Of a DNA stretch of 64,000 nt, positions 33,401 through 44,576 are shown piece after piece. The stretch comes from Echinometra lucunter (taxonomy: Eukaryota; Echinodermata; Echinoidea; Camarodonta; Echinometridae). The stretch lies in the NCBI GenBank assembly GCA_029962745.1, contig CM057158.1, forward strand, positions 2,887,558-2,951,557. The letters are read 5' to 3'. Numbering within the stretch: position 1 is the first letter of the stretch; each line of letters starts with the position of its first letter. Under the pieces are notes generated by a model. The model saw nothing but the letters and a program-made list of their open reading frames with translations, was not told the origin of the DNA and searched no databases. The translations under genes were made by a program, and so were the position numbers.

Positions 33401-36317
33401 TGTTGAATCTTGGAATATTTCACAGCCCAAAGTTTAAAAAATGACTTTATAATGGAGTGAACAACTATTACAGAAATGTGCGATTGTTTGTCCCAGTGAA
33501 TAGTATCATAGTTTTGCATGTTTATTGTGAACAGTGTAAGAATGAATATCGATTTGAAAGCCAATCTATATTTCAAACACTTTCTTGTATTCATCTATTT
33601 TCCTTTCTGTCTTGCCATCTGTAGAAAGAAGAAATGGGAGAAGTGCTTCATGAGGTAGACTTCCAGCAGTTGAAGATTGAGAACAGCCAGTACCTTGAGA
33701 AGATCGATGAGAGGAACCAAGACCTTCTCAGACTCAAACTCATGGCTGGAAACACATTGCAGGTCCTCAACTCATACAAGGTATGTTATCCTTTGGAGTT
33801 TTTGGTGTTAAAGATATTCTACAAGGCATAAAGCTACTTGAAAAGGAATGGAAATTGTTTCCTTTTGCTTACTTTGAAATTCAATGAATAAAATTCAATC
33901 TTTTAATGAGCAGGCAACCAAGGTCCACTCATACACAACTTGATTTTCAACTAGTCACCATCATGTAGTTTGGACTTGTGTTTATTATTTTTAGTTTCCT
34001 TTACAAAGTTTTATGTCAAAGGCCCCAAGGGTATTGTTTCTTCCAAGAAGAGTAGAGGAATAGTGATCCATCATGCATGAATTCATGAAGTACTACTGAA
34101 ATAACATTATGCAAATGGATGGTATATTGCACATCAATTCAACTTCCATTAAATCACCAATATTCTGTAAATTTTGTGAATTCATGATTAAGTTTCATTA
34201 ATTTTATCACATATTTAACAAGTTCCATATGGCAATTGTGCATGTTTATTATCTATTACTCTTTTCTGTTATCACATTGCAGAAAAAGCTTCAGACACTC
34301 ACAATGGAATCAGACAGATTGAAGAATGAGATTTCATCCAGAAATGAGCTACTTTCAAGAATCGATGCTGAAACAGAAACTGTTGAGGAGGTGAGTTCAT
34401 AAAGAATAGGTATTTCATTTGTGTGGAAGAATGGTAATAGGCCATAGTTGCAATGCTGTAAAGAGATTCTTATATTTCAAATATGGCTAGAATGTATTTA
34501 ATAAGTGGGTAGAAAAAGCTTTTAATTACCAGTAAAGGTGCATTCAGACACGCTGCGGTAAACTATGTGAATATCGCGTTTTTGTGTATTAAAAGAATAG
34601 TGAATGAGTGGGGATGATTCGCCAAAAAGGTCTACACATACTCCTTACCGGTGTTTGGTGCAAGATACCAAATGTGAAGCACAGTATGCATAAAACTCCC
34701 CTCATATTTTGTAAAAGTGTTTTACCACTGCATATTTGAGCAAGTCTGATGGTGCAGTCTCATAATCATACCCATTTTTGTAGACAGTATAGTTTCTGAA
34801 AGAAACTTTCAACAAATGAGACATGTAATTGAAGTAATACTAGTTTGGATTCATGAAGAATTATTTTGTATTGTTAACAATAAAATGTTTCACTGCTTGT
34901 TCTTTTCTTTTCTTTTCTAATATTCCATTCATTTAACCCCATTCTGTACCACAGGAGAGAAGATTCAAATCTTGACATCCTATTCTTCTAATTATGTACC
35001 TGTGTTTCTAGTCTGTGATCTAAAACCATTGAGAAAGTTGAGTGTTTGCATTGATGCATTGCATTGTTATATGCCTGAACCTTGAAATTTCCAGGAGAGG
35101 TCTTCAGCAGAAGAATTAAACAGAAGGCTAAGGCATCAGCTTGAAGACTACAAGGTTCCCGAGGTAGTGGAGTATGTCCAGGAGAAAGCTGATCTGTATG
35201 AGCTACAGAAGACTGTCAAGAGCTGGGAGAGGAAAGTGGAGATTGCAGAGGTAAGGAATAGCAGCATACAAGTATCATGATTGCTCATTGTTGGGGGTTT
35301 TATTTTTGTTTTTTTGTTTTTGTTTTTGTACTGTTTTGTTTGTTTGTTTTCTGTCTATAGGACTGTTCAGACCTGACAGATTATAGTATCTGTAACTTAA
35401 CATTAAATCATTGCCAAATTGCTCAACCATTGCTTGAGTGGTAAACTAAAAGAAAGTTGTTATGAGCTGACCTCACTGATGTATGGTCTCAAAATCACTT
35501 GACCACCAATTTTCTTAGGACAGACCTCAAGGATATTTTTGAGAGCGAACTATTTTTGCTCCTTTGATGTGATATCATGTAGGTAAAGACTGTCTTGTTT
35601 GATTGGCAGAAGCTGCAGAACCACATCAGTTTTATCATTCAGGGGTGACGTTCTAAGTCTTTTGGTGCTTGTTTTTAAGAATATCATAGTAGAAATGTCC
35701 CCTGAAACAGATTGCTCTCGATGCCTTCACATTTAAAATATAACAAGAAATAAGTTGAGTATTGGCATGAACATTTATGCATAGTCCCATAAACGCATTT
35801 CTGTGAGCAGTTCATGTGCTTTTCAACAAGATTGACTATATTTCCTATTATTGCAGTGAATTCAAAACCTTAGGGTATGCATCAAGTTTTATTTACTACT
35901 TAATCTACTTTCCCATTGCCTAGAAATAGTTTCTTTCGCATTTTAATTGCATGACCAGAACTCAAGTTTATGTTCATCTTTAACCTGGAAATTGAAGTAT
36001 GAATTGTTAATGACTTGAAATGTGTAGAAATATGGGCTTTGCATGGTAATGAAGGGAATACTTTGCTCATCTACCTTGTGTCCTCAGTGGGTAATAGAGC
36101 ATTTAATTGCAGTAATTTTTTTGTTAATAAAAACATCAAGAAACAATTTCTTTTTTTTTTTAATGAAAATAAACTGTGATAGATAAAAGGAATGTTTGAA
36201 TGTAGTTTTTTTTGCATTTTTGTTTCTCCATTACAGATGGCCTTGAAGACTCATCGTAAGACATGGCAACAGATGAGAATGTCAAGCGAACATCAGCAAT
36301 GGGGTGTCATGGCATAA
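30323..36317 (+). CDS. CCDC113: Coiled-coil domain-containing protein 113 (CFAP263)
   Basis: Ciliary and centriolar-satellite coiled-coil protein of the DUF4201 family, associated with motile-cilium axonemes. Complete in seven exons: 30323-30426, 32153-32441, 32903-33139, 33625-33780, 34283-34390, 35095-35250, 36237-36317; 1131 nt, 376 aa against about 377 in human. The ATG sits in CACCATGG. Family landmarks in order: ETEMFDKYLKRVEP; the basic RKRSKSKGSG; RYEFERDILKG; EKLRLKNSTLKVQKKKLHLQ; VDFQQLKIENSQYLEKIDER; LKLMAGNTLQVLNSYK; WERKVEIAEMALKTHRKTW. The whole protein is charged and helix-forming with almost no glycine or proline after residue 70. It lies tail-to-head downstream of CSNK2A and upstream of SNRPD1. 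Confidence 0.93.
30863..31275. mobile_element. Inverted-repeat element, CCDC113 intron 1
   Basis: Ends GCAGAGACTCCAACCC and GGGTTGGAGTCTGTA are inverted copies, with further GGGAGA/TCTCCC blocks inside both halves. No coding frame. Confidence 0.65.
31276..32152 (+). other. 3' part of CCDC113 intron 1
   Basis: Has T-rich tracts at 31660-31690 and 31935-32020 and no exon. Confidence 0.6.
32153..32441 (+). CDS. CCDC113: CCDC113 exon 2
   Basis: Follows ctccaag and ends AAG before gtatga. It joins as Q-TGNKALQNETEMFDKYL and runs to EKVLDNYK. It holds a P/S/T linker followed by the first long coiled coil. Confidence 0.9.
32442..32902 (+). other. CCDC113 intron 2
   Basis: Nothing notable seen; the introns at 33140-33624, 33781-34282, 34391-35094 and 35251-36236 are likewise plain. 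Confidence 0.6.
32903..33139 (+). CDS. CCDC113: CCDC113 exon 3
   Basis: 79 codons, phase 0 at both ends, between attgcag and gttagt. It runs from AVMEEADTRCAELKKSRYEF to KKKLHLQLKQ and is pure coiled coil. Confidence 0.93.
33625..33780 (+). CDS. CCDC113: CCDC113 exon 4
   Basis: 52 codons between tctgtag and gtatgt. It contains the family-diagnostic VDFQQLKIEN and GNTLQVLNSYK segments. Confidence 0.94.
34283..34390 (+). CDS. CCDC113: CCDC113 exon 5
   Basis: 36 codons between attgcag and gtgagt, reading KKLQTLTMESDRLKNEISSR and on to ETETVEE. Confidence 0.9.
35095..35250 (+). CDS. CCDC113: CCDC113 exon 6
   Basis: 52 codons between tttccag and gtaagg. It reads ERSSAEELNRRLRHQLEDYK through SWERKVEIAE, matching the C-terminal family block. 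Confidence 0.93.
36237..36317 (+). CDS. CCDC113: CCDC113 exon 7 and stop
   Basis: Follows cattacag. It reads MALKTHRKTWQQMRMSSEHQ and then QWGVMA and TAA. This matches the vertebrate end MSLKGHRKAWNRMK. Confidence 0.92.
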   Translation: MALKTHRKTWQQMRMSSEHQQWGVMA

Positions 36318-36650
36318 CCGGTTCATATCTATTCCTCATGAACTCTTGCTCCTGAATTATGACATGCCTGTGTGTGAAAGATGTGATTCAAAATGTTACA
36401 AGTGGAATAGAATAATTCTGGAGAACTATTGAAAAGAAACGTTGGAAGTGTGTTTTCAAGTTGTGATTAATTCAGTGCCTACTAATTTGTGCCCTGTACG
36501 CATCCTGCCATCACTGACTAAATCACCTACCATTTCTATCAAGTTGGTAGTATTTATGTTACACACAACCATATCACCACAGCGCGATGTGCAAAGTGTT
36601 GATTAGGAACTTCACATTCATTGTCATTGTTGTAATCTAATACAGATAAT

Positions 36651-36656
36651 AATAAA
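36651..36656 (+). promoter_or_regulatory. Candidate CCDC113 polyadenylation signal
   Basis: AATAAA 334 bp after the CCDC113 stop, the first canonical hexamer downstream; a short 3' UTR fits. Confidence 0.5.
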
Positions 36657-36929
36657 AAATGTATTGTCTATAAAAACACATTTCAGTTGGGAAATACAGA
36701 CAGAAACAACAGACAAGTTTGTTAAAATTCCAAAAGAATTCCTAAAGTAACCCATTGTTAAAAGCTTTGTTTTTGAACACAGGAAAAATATTTCCTTAGA
36801 ATTATGTTCTTCTCCAAGGTGGGACAAAAATCTCTTTCCGATATTTGAGTAGACACTTACCATGACTGTGCATTCTGTTTGAGCTTGCACAACTGATGTA
36901 GGTGATTCTAGATAACATGGTAAAAAGGA

Positions 36930-37090
36930 GAGATGAATAAATGAATAGATAAAAAAAATAGGTAGATAAAGATAAATATACTGAGTAGATAAAAAAAAAT
37001 AGGTAAATGATTGGACAAATAAAGATACTGAACAGATAAAGATACTGAATGATAAATAGATAAAGAAATAAATAGATAAATGAATAGATG
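36930..37090. repeat. ATAGATAA-type microsatellite
   Basis: Interrupted units of AGATAAATA and AGATAAAGATACTGA, immediately before the LINE fragment. Confidence 0.8.
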
Positions 37091-37312
37091 AATAAATTCA
37101 AGATTTTGATGCTTACATGGAAAATTGCTAATGGTTATGCTCCTCACTATTTTGATGATCTTATTTCGGAATATGTTCCCAATAGAAATCTGACATCTTC
37201 GGGGACTGGGATGTTGACACCTTCTAGAGTCAAATGTTCATTTGGTGAAAAAAAAACAAAAACATTTGCTACTAGTGCCCCTGTTATATATTCCTCTGCA
37301 CCTATGAATAGT
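37091..37312 (+). pseudogene. Fragment of non-LTR retrotransposon reverse-transcriptase C-terminus
   Basis: Open frame with LTWKIANGYAPHYFDDLISE, then YVPNRNLTSSGTGML. This resembles the conserved 'K..NG.AP.YL.DLI..Y.P.R.LRS' region after the RT domain in LINE ORF2 proteins. It is 5'-truncated, follows an ATAGATAA-type microsatellite and is followed by TTATTATTA simple repeat at 37346-37375. Confidence 0.5.
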
Positions 37313-38043
37313 TAACTACATAGAAGGCATACCTAAAATGCTATATATTATTATTATTATTGTTATTAAATAAATATTACTAATAGATGGTGTACTAAAA
37401 TTTTGCACATTCTTGAAGATCATATGACAGCAATTTGTCTTGCAAGTTGTTAAGTTGGTATTTGATAAAGATTTTGGTTAACCTTGTAGCTTGAAAAAAT
37501 TTACAACTGTATTTTAAAAGGAGGTTAACTTCATTTTGCATAAATCTGTACTGCTACTATACACCATATATTTAGCGGTCATGATTGAATTTGTAAGCGG
37601 AAACTTCAAAAATCCATGGCGATTCCACATACGGTACTATAGTTATTAAGTTTTTTACAGGGAGACAAAAAAAATTACCAATTTTTTTTTTTTAAATCAA
37701 TTACTCCTCAGATTTCTTTGTAATGGTAAGTACTCATGGAAATTACAACTGTTGCTCTTGGCTACATATTCAGTAACACATACTACGGTACATACTAGAA
37801 TAATTCTTACAGCATATGGCCGGTACAGTGGCTCGACTAGAAGGATGATATACGTGTATACATTGACTGTGCTAACTTGCTAAATGTAGGCTTACAATTA
37901 AGTACAATGTATGTACGTGAGTACATGTATTTCATATTGGCAATATATTAAAATGTTGTTGAATTCACAATCTATTGTTGACTCAAGAAATTTGCGAAAA
38001 TAAAACCCTCATGATATATAGGCCATGTACAGTACTAAGACCT

Positions 38044-38176
38044 GGGGGGGGGGGGTGTAACATAAAAAATACAATCAATCGTACGATTGATATCAATCAT
38101 AAGTCTATGGCAAACCATGTATAAAAGAGTTACAATTGATTGTAAGATTGATTGTATCTCTTTATGTTACACCCCC
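38044..38176. mobile_element. Short foldback with GGGGGTGTAACATAAA ends
   Basis: G12, then TGTAACATAAAAAATACAATC at the left, pairs with GATTGTATCTCTTTATGTTACA then CCCCC at the right. It contains ATCAATCGTACGATTGAT, itself a palindrome. Confidence 0.7.
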
Positions 38177-38224
38177 TCAGATTGGTTAAAATCTATGACA
38201 GGTATGACAGAGGTGGCAGATGAT

Positions 38225-38301
38225 GGGCTCAGACAATGAAAGTGGAGGGGCACCTATTGTTTTGCAGACCAAGGTGCCCCTCCACTTTCTTTGTCTTAGC
38301 C
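38225..38301. repeat. Strong short hairpin
   Basis: AAAGTGGAGGGGCACCT (38239-38255) pairs perfectly with 38272-38288 across a 16-nt loop. The stem extends outward through GGCTCAGACAATG against GGCTAAGACAAAG with two mismatches. Confidence 0.8.
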
Positions 38302-39474
38302 TCACCAATGGTCCACTGTCTCTCTTTGATATATTCCATCCAAATTTTAGTGCGTCTTTGAAATAATCACCTTGATAAGAATGGTATTCAAAAAAAATTC
38401 TTGTTTGATAGCTGTTTTGATAAAGTCACACTATTTTCTTGCTTGTAAGTATAAAATTGATGCTTCAGAGAGATGTTGATGCATGATAAAGATCTGCCCA
38501 AATATGTCTGTAGAATATTTATAGATATAGAAACATATACATAAATCATATAATATTGAAGTACATGTACATAAATTTCAGTATGGTCTAAATTTTAAAT
38601 AAGTACTTGGTGTAATGATGCAAATAAATCTAGATTTATGCTTTATTTAGTATGATATAATTCACTTTCTTTACTGACAGGGAATAAATATTTGCAAACG
38701 TATGAAAGAGCATTGAATCTAGTGTGCTATGTACCACCACTCCCCAACCCCATCTGTCTCTCTTTCTCTCTCTCTCCCTTCCCATTGTCTATCTCTTTAT
38801 TGTATAATTCTGCATGAAGTCTGACTTATAAAGCCTCAATCACTGATTCTGTCAACAACTTGACATGAACAAGACCAAATTCCATGTAACGACACTTGCT
38901 AATAGAAGGCTTCTGAGGTTTAAAATAATGTTGGTCATGAAAGCTCTTGAACGACTTTTGGGTGCACTATTCAGTCTGAATTTTTCCTGAATCATTAGCA
39001 CAAAAGGGGGAAAAGGGCATGGGAGACGTCAATGGCTTTTTCTGTATGCTTGGTTTTTGTTTTTTGTTTTTTGTTGTTGTTTTTTGTTTGTTTTTTTACT
39101 CCTAAACCCTAAAGCTTCTGTGATTTAAAGATTACAAATTGGGAGGGGTGGCACATCGATAATTCCCTATCTTTTTTTTTTTTCTTTTTTTTTTTCATTT
39201 ATTTATTCATTCATTTTAGGGGTCTTTCTTAAGAGAGTGAAAATTCTCATTCGCTTTTCATCTACTTTCACTACTTCGTTGTTTATGTTTGAATTTAAAT
39301 TTTGTTTTTCCCTCTCAAGCAAGTTGGCTTCTCTTATCTGCATCTTTCTTCAGAAAGAGCGAAATTGACTTGACTTGATTGACTTGATTGATTCAGTATG
39401 CTGCCATCTGCGTCACCGTTTGGCCATTGTTATTACACACTACACGCGCGTTGATTGAACGTCGAATTTTTATC
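38302..39474 (+). other. Intergenic DNA upstream of SNRPD1
   Basis: CT-rich run at 38756-38780, T-rich runs at 39050-39195 and TTGAC repeats at 39366-39395. The last 80 bp before the ATG are CpG-containing and probably hold the promoter. Confidence 0.5.
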
Positions 39475-39498
39475 GTCGGATGCTGATCGCAATCCGAC
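39475..39498 (+). promoter_or_regulatory. Hairpin just upstream of the SNRPD1 start
   Basis: GTCGGAT, a 10-nt loop, then ATCCGAC, ending 6 nt before the ATG. It lies in the probable short 5' UTR. A role in translation or splicing is speculation. Confidence 0.35.
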
Positions 39499-39504
39499 AT
39501 CATC

Positions 39505-39518
39505 ATGAAGCTCGTTAG
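39505..39518 (+). CDS. SNRPD1: SNRPD1 exon 1
   Basis: Codes only MKLV plus two bases of the arginine codon, then gtaaaa. The next exon completes it to give the family start MKLVRFLMKL. Confidence 0.9.
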
Positions 39519-42500
39519 GTAAAAATCATTATTCTTGATTAACATGCACTTTATTACATTCATTTTTTCATATTCTTTAAAAGCTTGTGGCGCACAGGAG
39601 GTTTTCGCAGTGAAATTGGATGTTAAATGAGTGAGATTGTATCAACCATGAAAATGAGCGAGTGGGACTGTACTGATGTGAGTGAAAGCGAATCACCTAC
39701 AAATTTCCTTTGTTTTTCTACTCGTACCGCTATTTAAAGGTTTTGGGTAAAGATGCTAAATCCAGATTGTCACCAATACTATGATATACATCAAAGAAAT
39801 TGTATTTTGGATGAATAATGCCAACAATTCCAGTGGCATTTGGGTGAGTAAATGAGACGAGAGTGAGAGGGGAAAAAGAGGTAGGCCTAATCCTGGGTTT
39901 TAAGGGTATAAATTATCTGCACTTCCATTCGATCGCTAACTTCAGCACACCTCTTCCTGACAACCCAACTGACCCCAACCCTAACCCTAACCTTAACCCT
40001 AATCTTAATCCTAACCCTAACCCTAACCCTAACCCTAACCCTAATCCTAACCCTAACCCTTACCCTTAACCCTAATCTTAATCCTAATCCTGACCTAACC
40101 ATAGTCCATGCACGACAGTCTGTGTTGTATGTGGTGTGCTGAAGTTACCGATTGAATGCAAGTGCAAATAATTTATACCCCTAAAACCCAGGATTACCGA
40201 AAAAGATATTGCCAATTATTGTTGGAACTGAAAGCTCGAGTCTGACTCTGAACTTGTGTTGTTGTGCAGAGCAGAGTAATAATGCAACTGACTTCTTTTT
40301 ATAACCACTGGTAATAAAAAGAAACGGGCATCATCATGAAATTTTTCACCAGCCCATTCACTACCGTAAACTTATTTCGGCAGTGCTGGTGTCGGTGACA
40401 GCTTTCCACCTAGCTATAGGATAGCTATCGTGATTTTATTCTGATATTACACGATAGCTATAGATTGCTGCCATAGGCCCCTGTGTTGAAAGATGTGACC
40501 TTGAAATATTATGCCTCCAAATCACACTTTCTCATGCCCGGTTAACCCTGCAAACTACCTTCCAAGTTCGCCAGTGGACCAGTCGATCAAACTGTGATAT
40601 CAAAACCTGAAATTTATTTTCCAAACTCAAAATATCGACTTTTGATTGATACGGGATCCTACCTTCTTGTTGATTTCGCCGCTTGATTAATTTCCATTTC
40701 AATAGCGCGACCTCCGACATCTACACCCGCTGGTCTCGGCCACAGGCGCTAGGCGAAGCAGCGTTGCACTCTCGCATGTGTCGGCGAACGCAGAGTGCGT
40801 GCGAGAGTGTAACGCTGCTTTTCCCTAGCGCCTGTGGCCAAGACCAGCGGGTGTAGATGTCGGAGGTCGCGCTATTGAAATGGAAATTAATCAAGCGGCG
40901 AAATCAACAAGAAGGTAGGATCCCGTATCAATCAAAAGTCGATATTTTGAGTTTGAAAAATAAATTTCAGGTTTTGATATCACAGTTTGATCGACTGGTC
41001 CACTGGCGAACTTGGAAGGTAGTTTGCAGGGTTAACTGGGCATGAGAAAGTGTGATTTGGAGGCATAATATTTCAAGGTCACATCTTTCAACACAGGGGC
41101 CTATGGCAGCAATCTATAGCTATCGTGTAATATCAGAATAAAATCACGATAGCTATCCTATAGCTATTTCCACCCCCTAACGTTAGACTTTGTACACAAT
41201 ATCAATGCGAGCACACACGTGGTAAGAGAGGTGACAAATTTCACGATTTGGCCAAGAAACATATATACAGAATGTACCAAGAGAGGCCATTTCATGAAAT
41301 AAACTACCATGTACCACCAAGGCTGCGTTTCTTAAGTTCATGGACATCCCATTGAAACGTGTGTTAACTCTAACGTTACAACATACGTTTCAGTGGGATG
41401 TCCAAGAAGTTAGACTTACCGGTATTATGATTGTTTCATGAAACAGCGCCCAAGGAACCATTTGTTCACCCTGCATTCTTGTTCAAATTGTTGCTTTCTA
41501 CTGTGAAGTGATATGCTAAACTTTACATTCAATTTCAAATATGATCAAGGATCATGTCACTGGTAGAGTCTAATGGTATTGCATACAACTTTAAAAAAGA
41601 AATGATTTCCACCTTTTGTTAGGAATAGGAGACTCTAACTTGAAGACACTCAGACAGTCTCTTGTGTTAGAAACTTAGTTTATAAAAGGACAAAAGAAAC
41701 AACAATGAAGCAGTTTTACTGAGGTCAAAATCCAATATGGCATTTGCTTTGTATGTGTATCACACCAAAAATGTTTTGAAATATCAAAGATTTCAAAATT
41801 TGCTGGTACAGCTCATCAGTATTTTCCATTTTCCACCCAGCAAAGTACCGTAGCAAGGAAAAGACTTCACATTTGGATTTGGTACGATTGAATACATTTG
41901 GAAATTTGTAGAAAATTCTGTTTGTTTTGTAATGCGCTTCTTTCTTGTCTTACTTTGTTTTTTCCAGATTTCTTATGAAGCTCAGTCATGAGACTGTTAC
42001 CATTGAACTCAAGAATGGAACCCAAGTGCATGGGACAATCACAGGTATAGCAACACATTTCCAGGAAAATTTTGATTCAGTTGAGAAATATGCAAGAGTT
42101 CTTTAGATTATTTCATTGATTGAAATGGTTTGGATCCTGTTTTTCGCAATTTCTTTTAACAGTTTTTGGTGTCGCGTTGTTACGTGAAACCAGATAATTC
42201 TTCAAAGATATGATATGGCCTTAGAAACACTTAAGATAACATTGTATATTTGAGTGAGATAAATTTTAAATATTTTGTGTGAGACAAGGTTTGTTTAACT
42301 CTGAGAATTTAGTTTGTAAGAAAGTTATCAGAATTAAGCTCCATTTGAAGCCAAATGATAAGTTTGTCAGATAAGAAAGTTCTTTTTTTGGGGGGGGGGG
42401 GTATGGATTCAATTTGATTGAATTGTACTTGTCAGGCTTTGAAGAATTTCTCACACAATACTATCATAAAGTATAGTGATACCTGTGACAAATCTTGGTA

Positions 42501-44435
42501 AGATAGGCTTAAATAGACTGATTCATAGAGTTAGACTGATTTGTTAGTTGTAACTTGTTATAATGAGGACCTTGGACCATGAAAATTAACTTGTTATATC
42601 AGGAATCCCTTATCAGGGTTGGGAAAAAAGAGCATAATAACCTAGGAAGGCTAGGATGAGCAAAATTACTGTTATATTAAGAATTTTCTTATCAGAACTC
42701 CTTGACATGAGTTACTATTGTAGTGGGTGTTCATGTTACCTTATTCTGCATTGCAAAAAAAAGTGAACAAACTACTAACATTTTTGTTTATTCTTGTCTG
42801 TGTTTTTTGTCTGAAATTATTGTTCAGGATTTTCTTGTCGCTTTCCTATCACTCATGATTGTTGCTTATATTTTCTATACCAAATGTAAATTTGCTGCAA
42901 GAGTATTGCCTTGTGATCAGTCATCTCTTGCTTGAAGAGAAAATTTGTTGAAAGTTTGACTTATAGAACATTCTTTTCTCTCACTCATTCTTGGTTTTTT
43001 TTTTGTTATGCTTTTTCTAGGTGTCGATGTAAGCATGAACACCCACTTGAAGTCTGTCAAACTCACACCAAAGAACAGAGAAACTCAGCAGCTAGAATCA
43101 CTCAGTATCCGTGGCAACAATATCCGCTACTACATCCTCCCTGACAGTTTACCTCTTGATCAGCTCCTTGTAGATGACACACCCAAGGCTAGGATGAGGA
43201 AGAAGCAACAATGTAAGTCACTGCCAAATTGTTGTCTTTTTTTAGGGCAAGTCCAAATTATTTTCTCTTTTGTCATCCTGTACATTACTGAGTAGTTTGG
43301 AGTTGTAGTTGAAGAGTGACATTTTAGAAAATTTATGGAAATATCACTTTGAAGTTCACTTCATATTCATATTTGATCCGACTTAAGGTACGACTTAAGC
43401 TCTATAAAACTTCAACTTCAAGACTGAAATCCTGTGTGTGGTTGATAACGTAAGGTATGGGACAAAATAACCTGGACTTGCCCATTGTTGGGGTAGGGGA
43501 TTTACAGATGGGGATGTAGCTAAGGCTAGAGCACTTAAAGAGGCTCTGTTGTGGGCTTTCATGGGGAATTTGACACCGTGGGTGCTTACCCAGTAAACAG
43601 GTGTTGTCCATCACTATGAGTTTTATGACCAACAGACCTTAATGTAATGCTCTGTATATGCCACCCTTTGCCCCATATGGCAAAGTCATTATCTCACTTT
43701 CCCTGGCCCGAGAATGCCCGAAGCAGGCCGAAGAATGTTTATGGTGGGACACCTTGTTTTGCTGTGCTCCAGAAATGTAGCTCTATTACAGTTATTACCA
43801 GTGCTTTTCACAAAATCGGGTGTCAGCAAATTATGATTCACTCCCCATGAAAACCCAGGACAGAGCCTCTTTAACATAAGTCACTGGGAGGCTCTCGTCA
43901 TGTATTCTGGGGGTGGAAGGGGAGAGTGAGCAGCCCTGGGTGTAGAAATGGGGATGAACACAGTACTGAAATAAAGAAGCAGCAATGTAAGGCACTGCTA
44001 ATCTGAGGGGTGGGGGTAACCTATTGACCTTTTCTTATGTTATCTGAGACTCATGGAAAGAAGTAGATATTCCTGAGTGTTTTGTGAAATCGCTTTCATT
44101 TTGATTGATAAGTAGGAAGATATTTCTAATATTGAGCTGGTCCTCAAATTGAATATTGAATAAACTGGATGTAAAAAAATATTGTTGATCCCTGATGATG
44201 ATAAAAACATGTTTGGTTTATCCCGTCTTGGTAAGCCTTGTCACTTCACGTATATAACTAGATAGCAAATATGAATATTAACACACACATTATAAGTGCT
44301 TGTACTTACTTTGCCTTTCTTCTTATTTTTTTTTCAGCATCAATGGGAGGTCGAGGCCGTGGACGAGGAGGTCGGGGTCGAGGACGAGGTGGGCGTGGAA
44401 GGGGCCGTGGTGGTGGAGGCGGAGGAAGGAGATAA
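39505..44435 (+). CDS. SNRPD1: Small nuclear ribonucleoprotein Sm D1
   Basis: Core Sm-ring protein of the spliceosomal U1, U2, U4 and U5 snRNPs. Complete in four exons: 39505-39518, 41968-42044, 43021-43212, 44338-44435; 381 nt, 126 aa against 119 in human. It starts [20 protein letters not shown]; Sm1 carries [20 protein letters not shown] and Sm2 carries [15 protein letters not shown]. The C-terminal tail is the expected RG repeat region, a substrate for symmetric arginine dimethylation that SMN Tudor recognises. Here it is extended by GGR triplets and ends with a run of glycines and RR. The five-codon first exon is conserved in logic with other SmD1 genes. Introns 1 and 3 hold large foldback elements. 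Confidence 0.97.
39887..40197. mobile_element. Foldback with telomere-like core
   Basis: Arms of about 64 bp: TAATCCTGGGTTTTAAGGGT and on to ACTTCAGCACAC at 39888-39950 pair with 40133-40197. Between them, 39973-40098 is CCCTAA repeat with TAATCC and CCTTAA variants, i.e. TTAGGG-type telomeric sequence on the minus strand. It sits in SNRPD1 intron 1. Confidence 0.85.
40411..41166. mobile_element. 756-bp near-perfect palindrome, SNRPD1 intron 1
   Basis: Arms 40411-40776 and 40800-41166 are inverted copies with few differences, around a 23-nt loop. The ends read TAGCTATAGGATAGCTATCG and its complement. Each arm contains the same 62-codon open frame (40532-40720 minus, 40857-41045 plus); the two translations differ at two residues. 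This shows arm identity rather than a gene. Confidence 0.9.
41331..41450. mobile_element. Short inverted-repeat element
   Basis: GGACATCCCATTGAAACGTG pairs with CATACGTTTCAGTGGGATGTCC. The outer ends GGCTGCGTTTC and GAAACAGCGCC are also inverted. Confidence 0.6.
41968..42044 (+). CDS. SNRPD1: SNRPD1 exon 2
   Basis: Between tttccag and gtatag. It codes the first Sm strands, [20 protein letters not shown] and then HGTIT, ending one base into a glycine codon. Confidence 0.96.
42045..43020 (+). other. SNRPD1 intron 2
   Basis: Only G12 at 42390-42401 stands out. Confidence 0.6.
43021..43212 (+). CDS. SNRPD1: SNRPD1 exon 3
   Basis: Between tttctag and gtaagt. It runs [20 protein letters not shown] to [12 protein letters not shown] and on to KARMRKKQQ, which completes the Sm fold. 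Confidence 0.97.
43534..43874. mobile_element. TTAA-flanked MITE, SNRPD1 intron 3
   Basis: TTAA|AGAGGCTCTG at the left and CAGAGCCTCT|TTAA at the right. The arms continue as GGGCTTTCATGGGG against CCCCATGAAAACCC. 341 bp, non-coding. Confidence 0.75.
44338..44435 (+). CDS. SNRPD1: SNRPD1 exon 4: RG tail and stop
   Basis: After a T-rich tract ending ttttcag. It reads [20 protein letters not shown] through GGGGGGRR and TAA. The frame agrees with exon 3 and with the family RG tail. Confidence 0.95.
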
Positions 44436-44576
44436 ACCATATCTTGTCTTTTGTCTCCAACTGTTGTACATGATTTGTAGTATTTTATCCTCCATTCTTT
44501 CTAGTCACATAAAACTGATCCTAGCTGTGGGATGCCATTTTCAGGGTTTTCCTCTGTATTCAGGCCTTGGCATCTC

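Noticed and set aside
40532..41045. Twin 62-codon frames giving nearly the same protein on opposite strands
   Set aside because: They are the two arms of one palindrome; there is no start context, domain or splice evidence for a gene.
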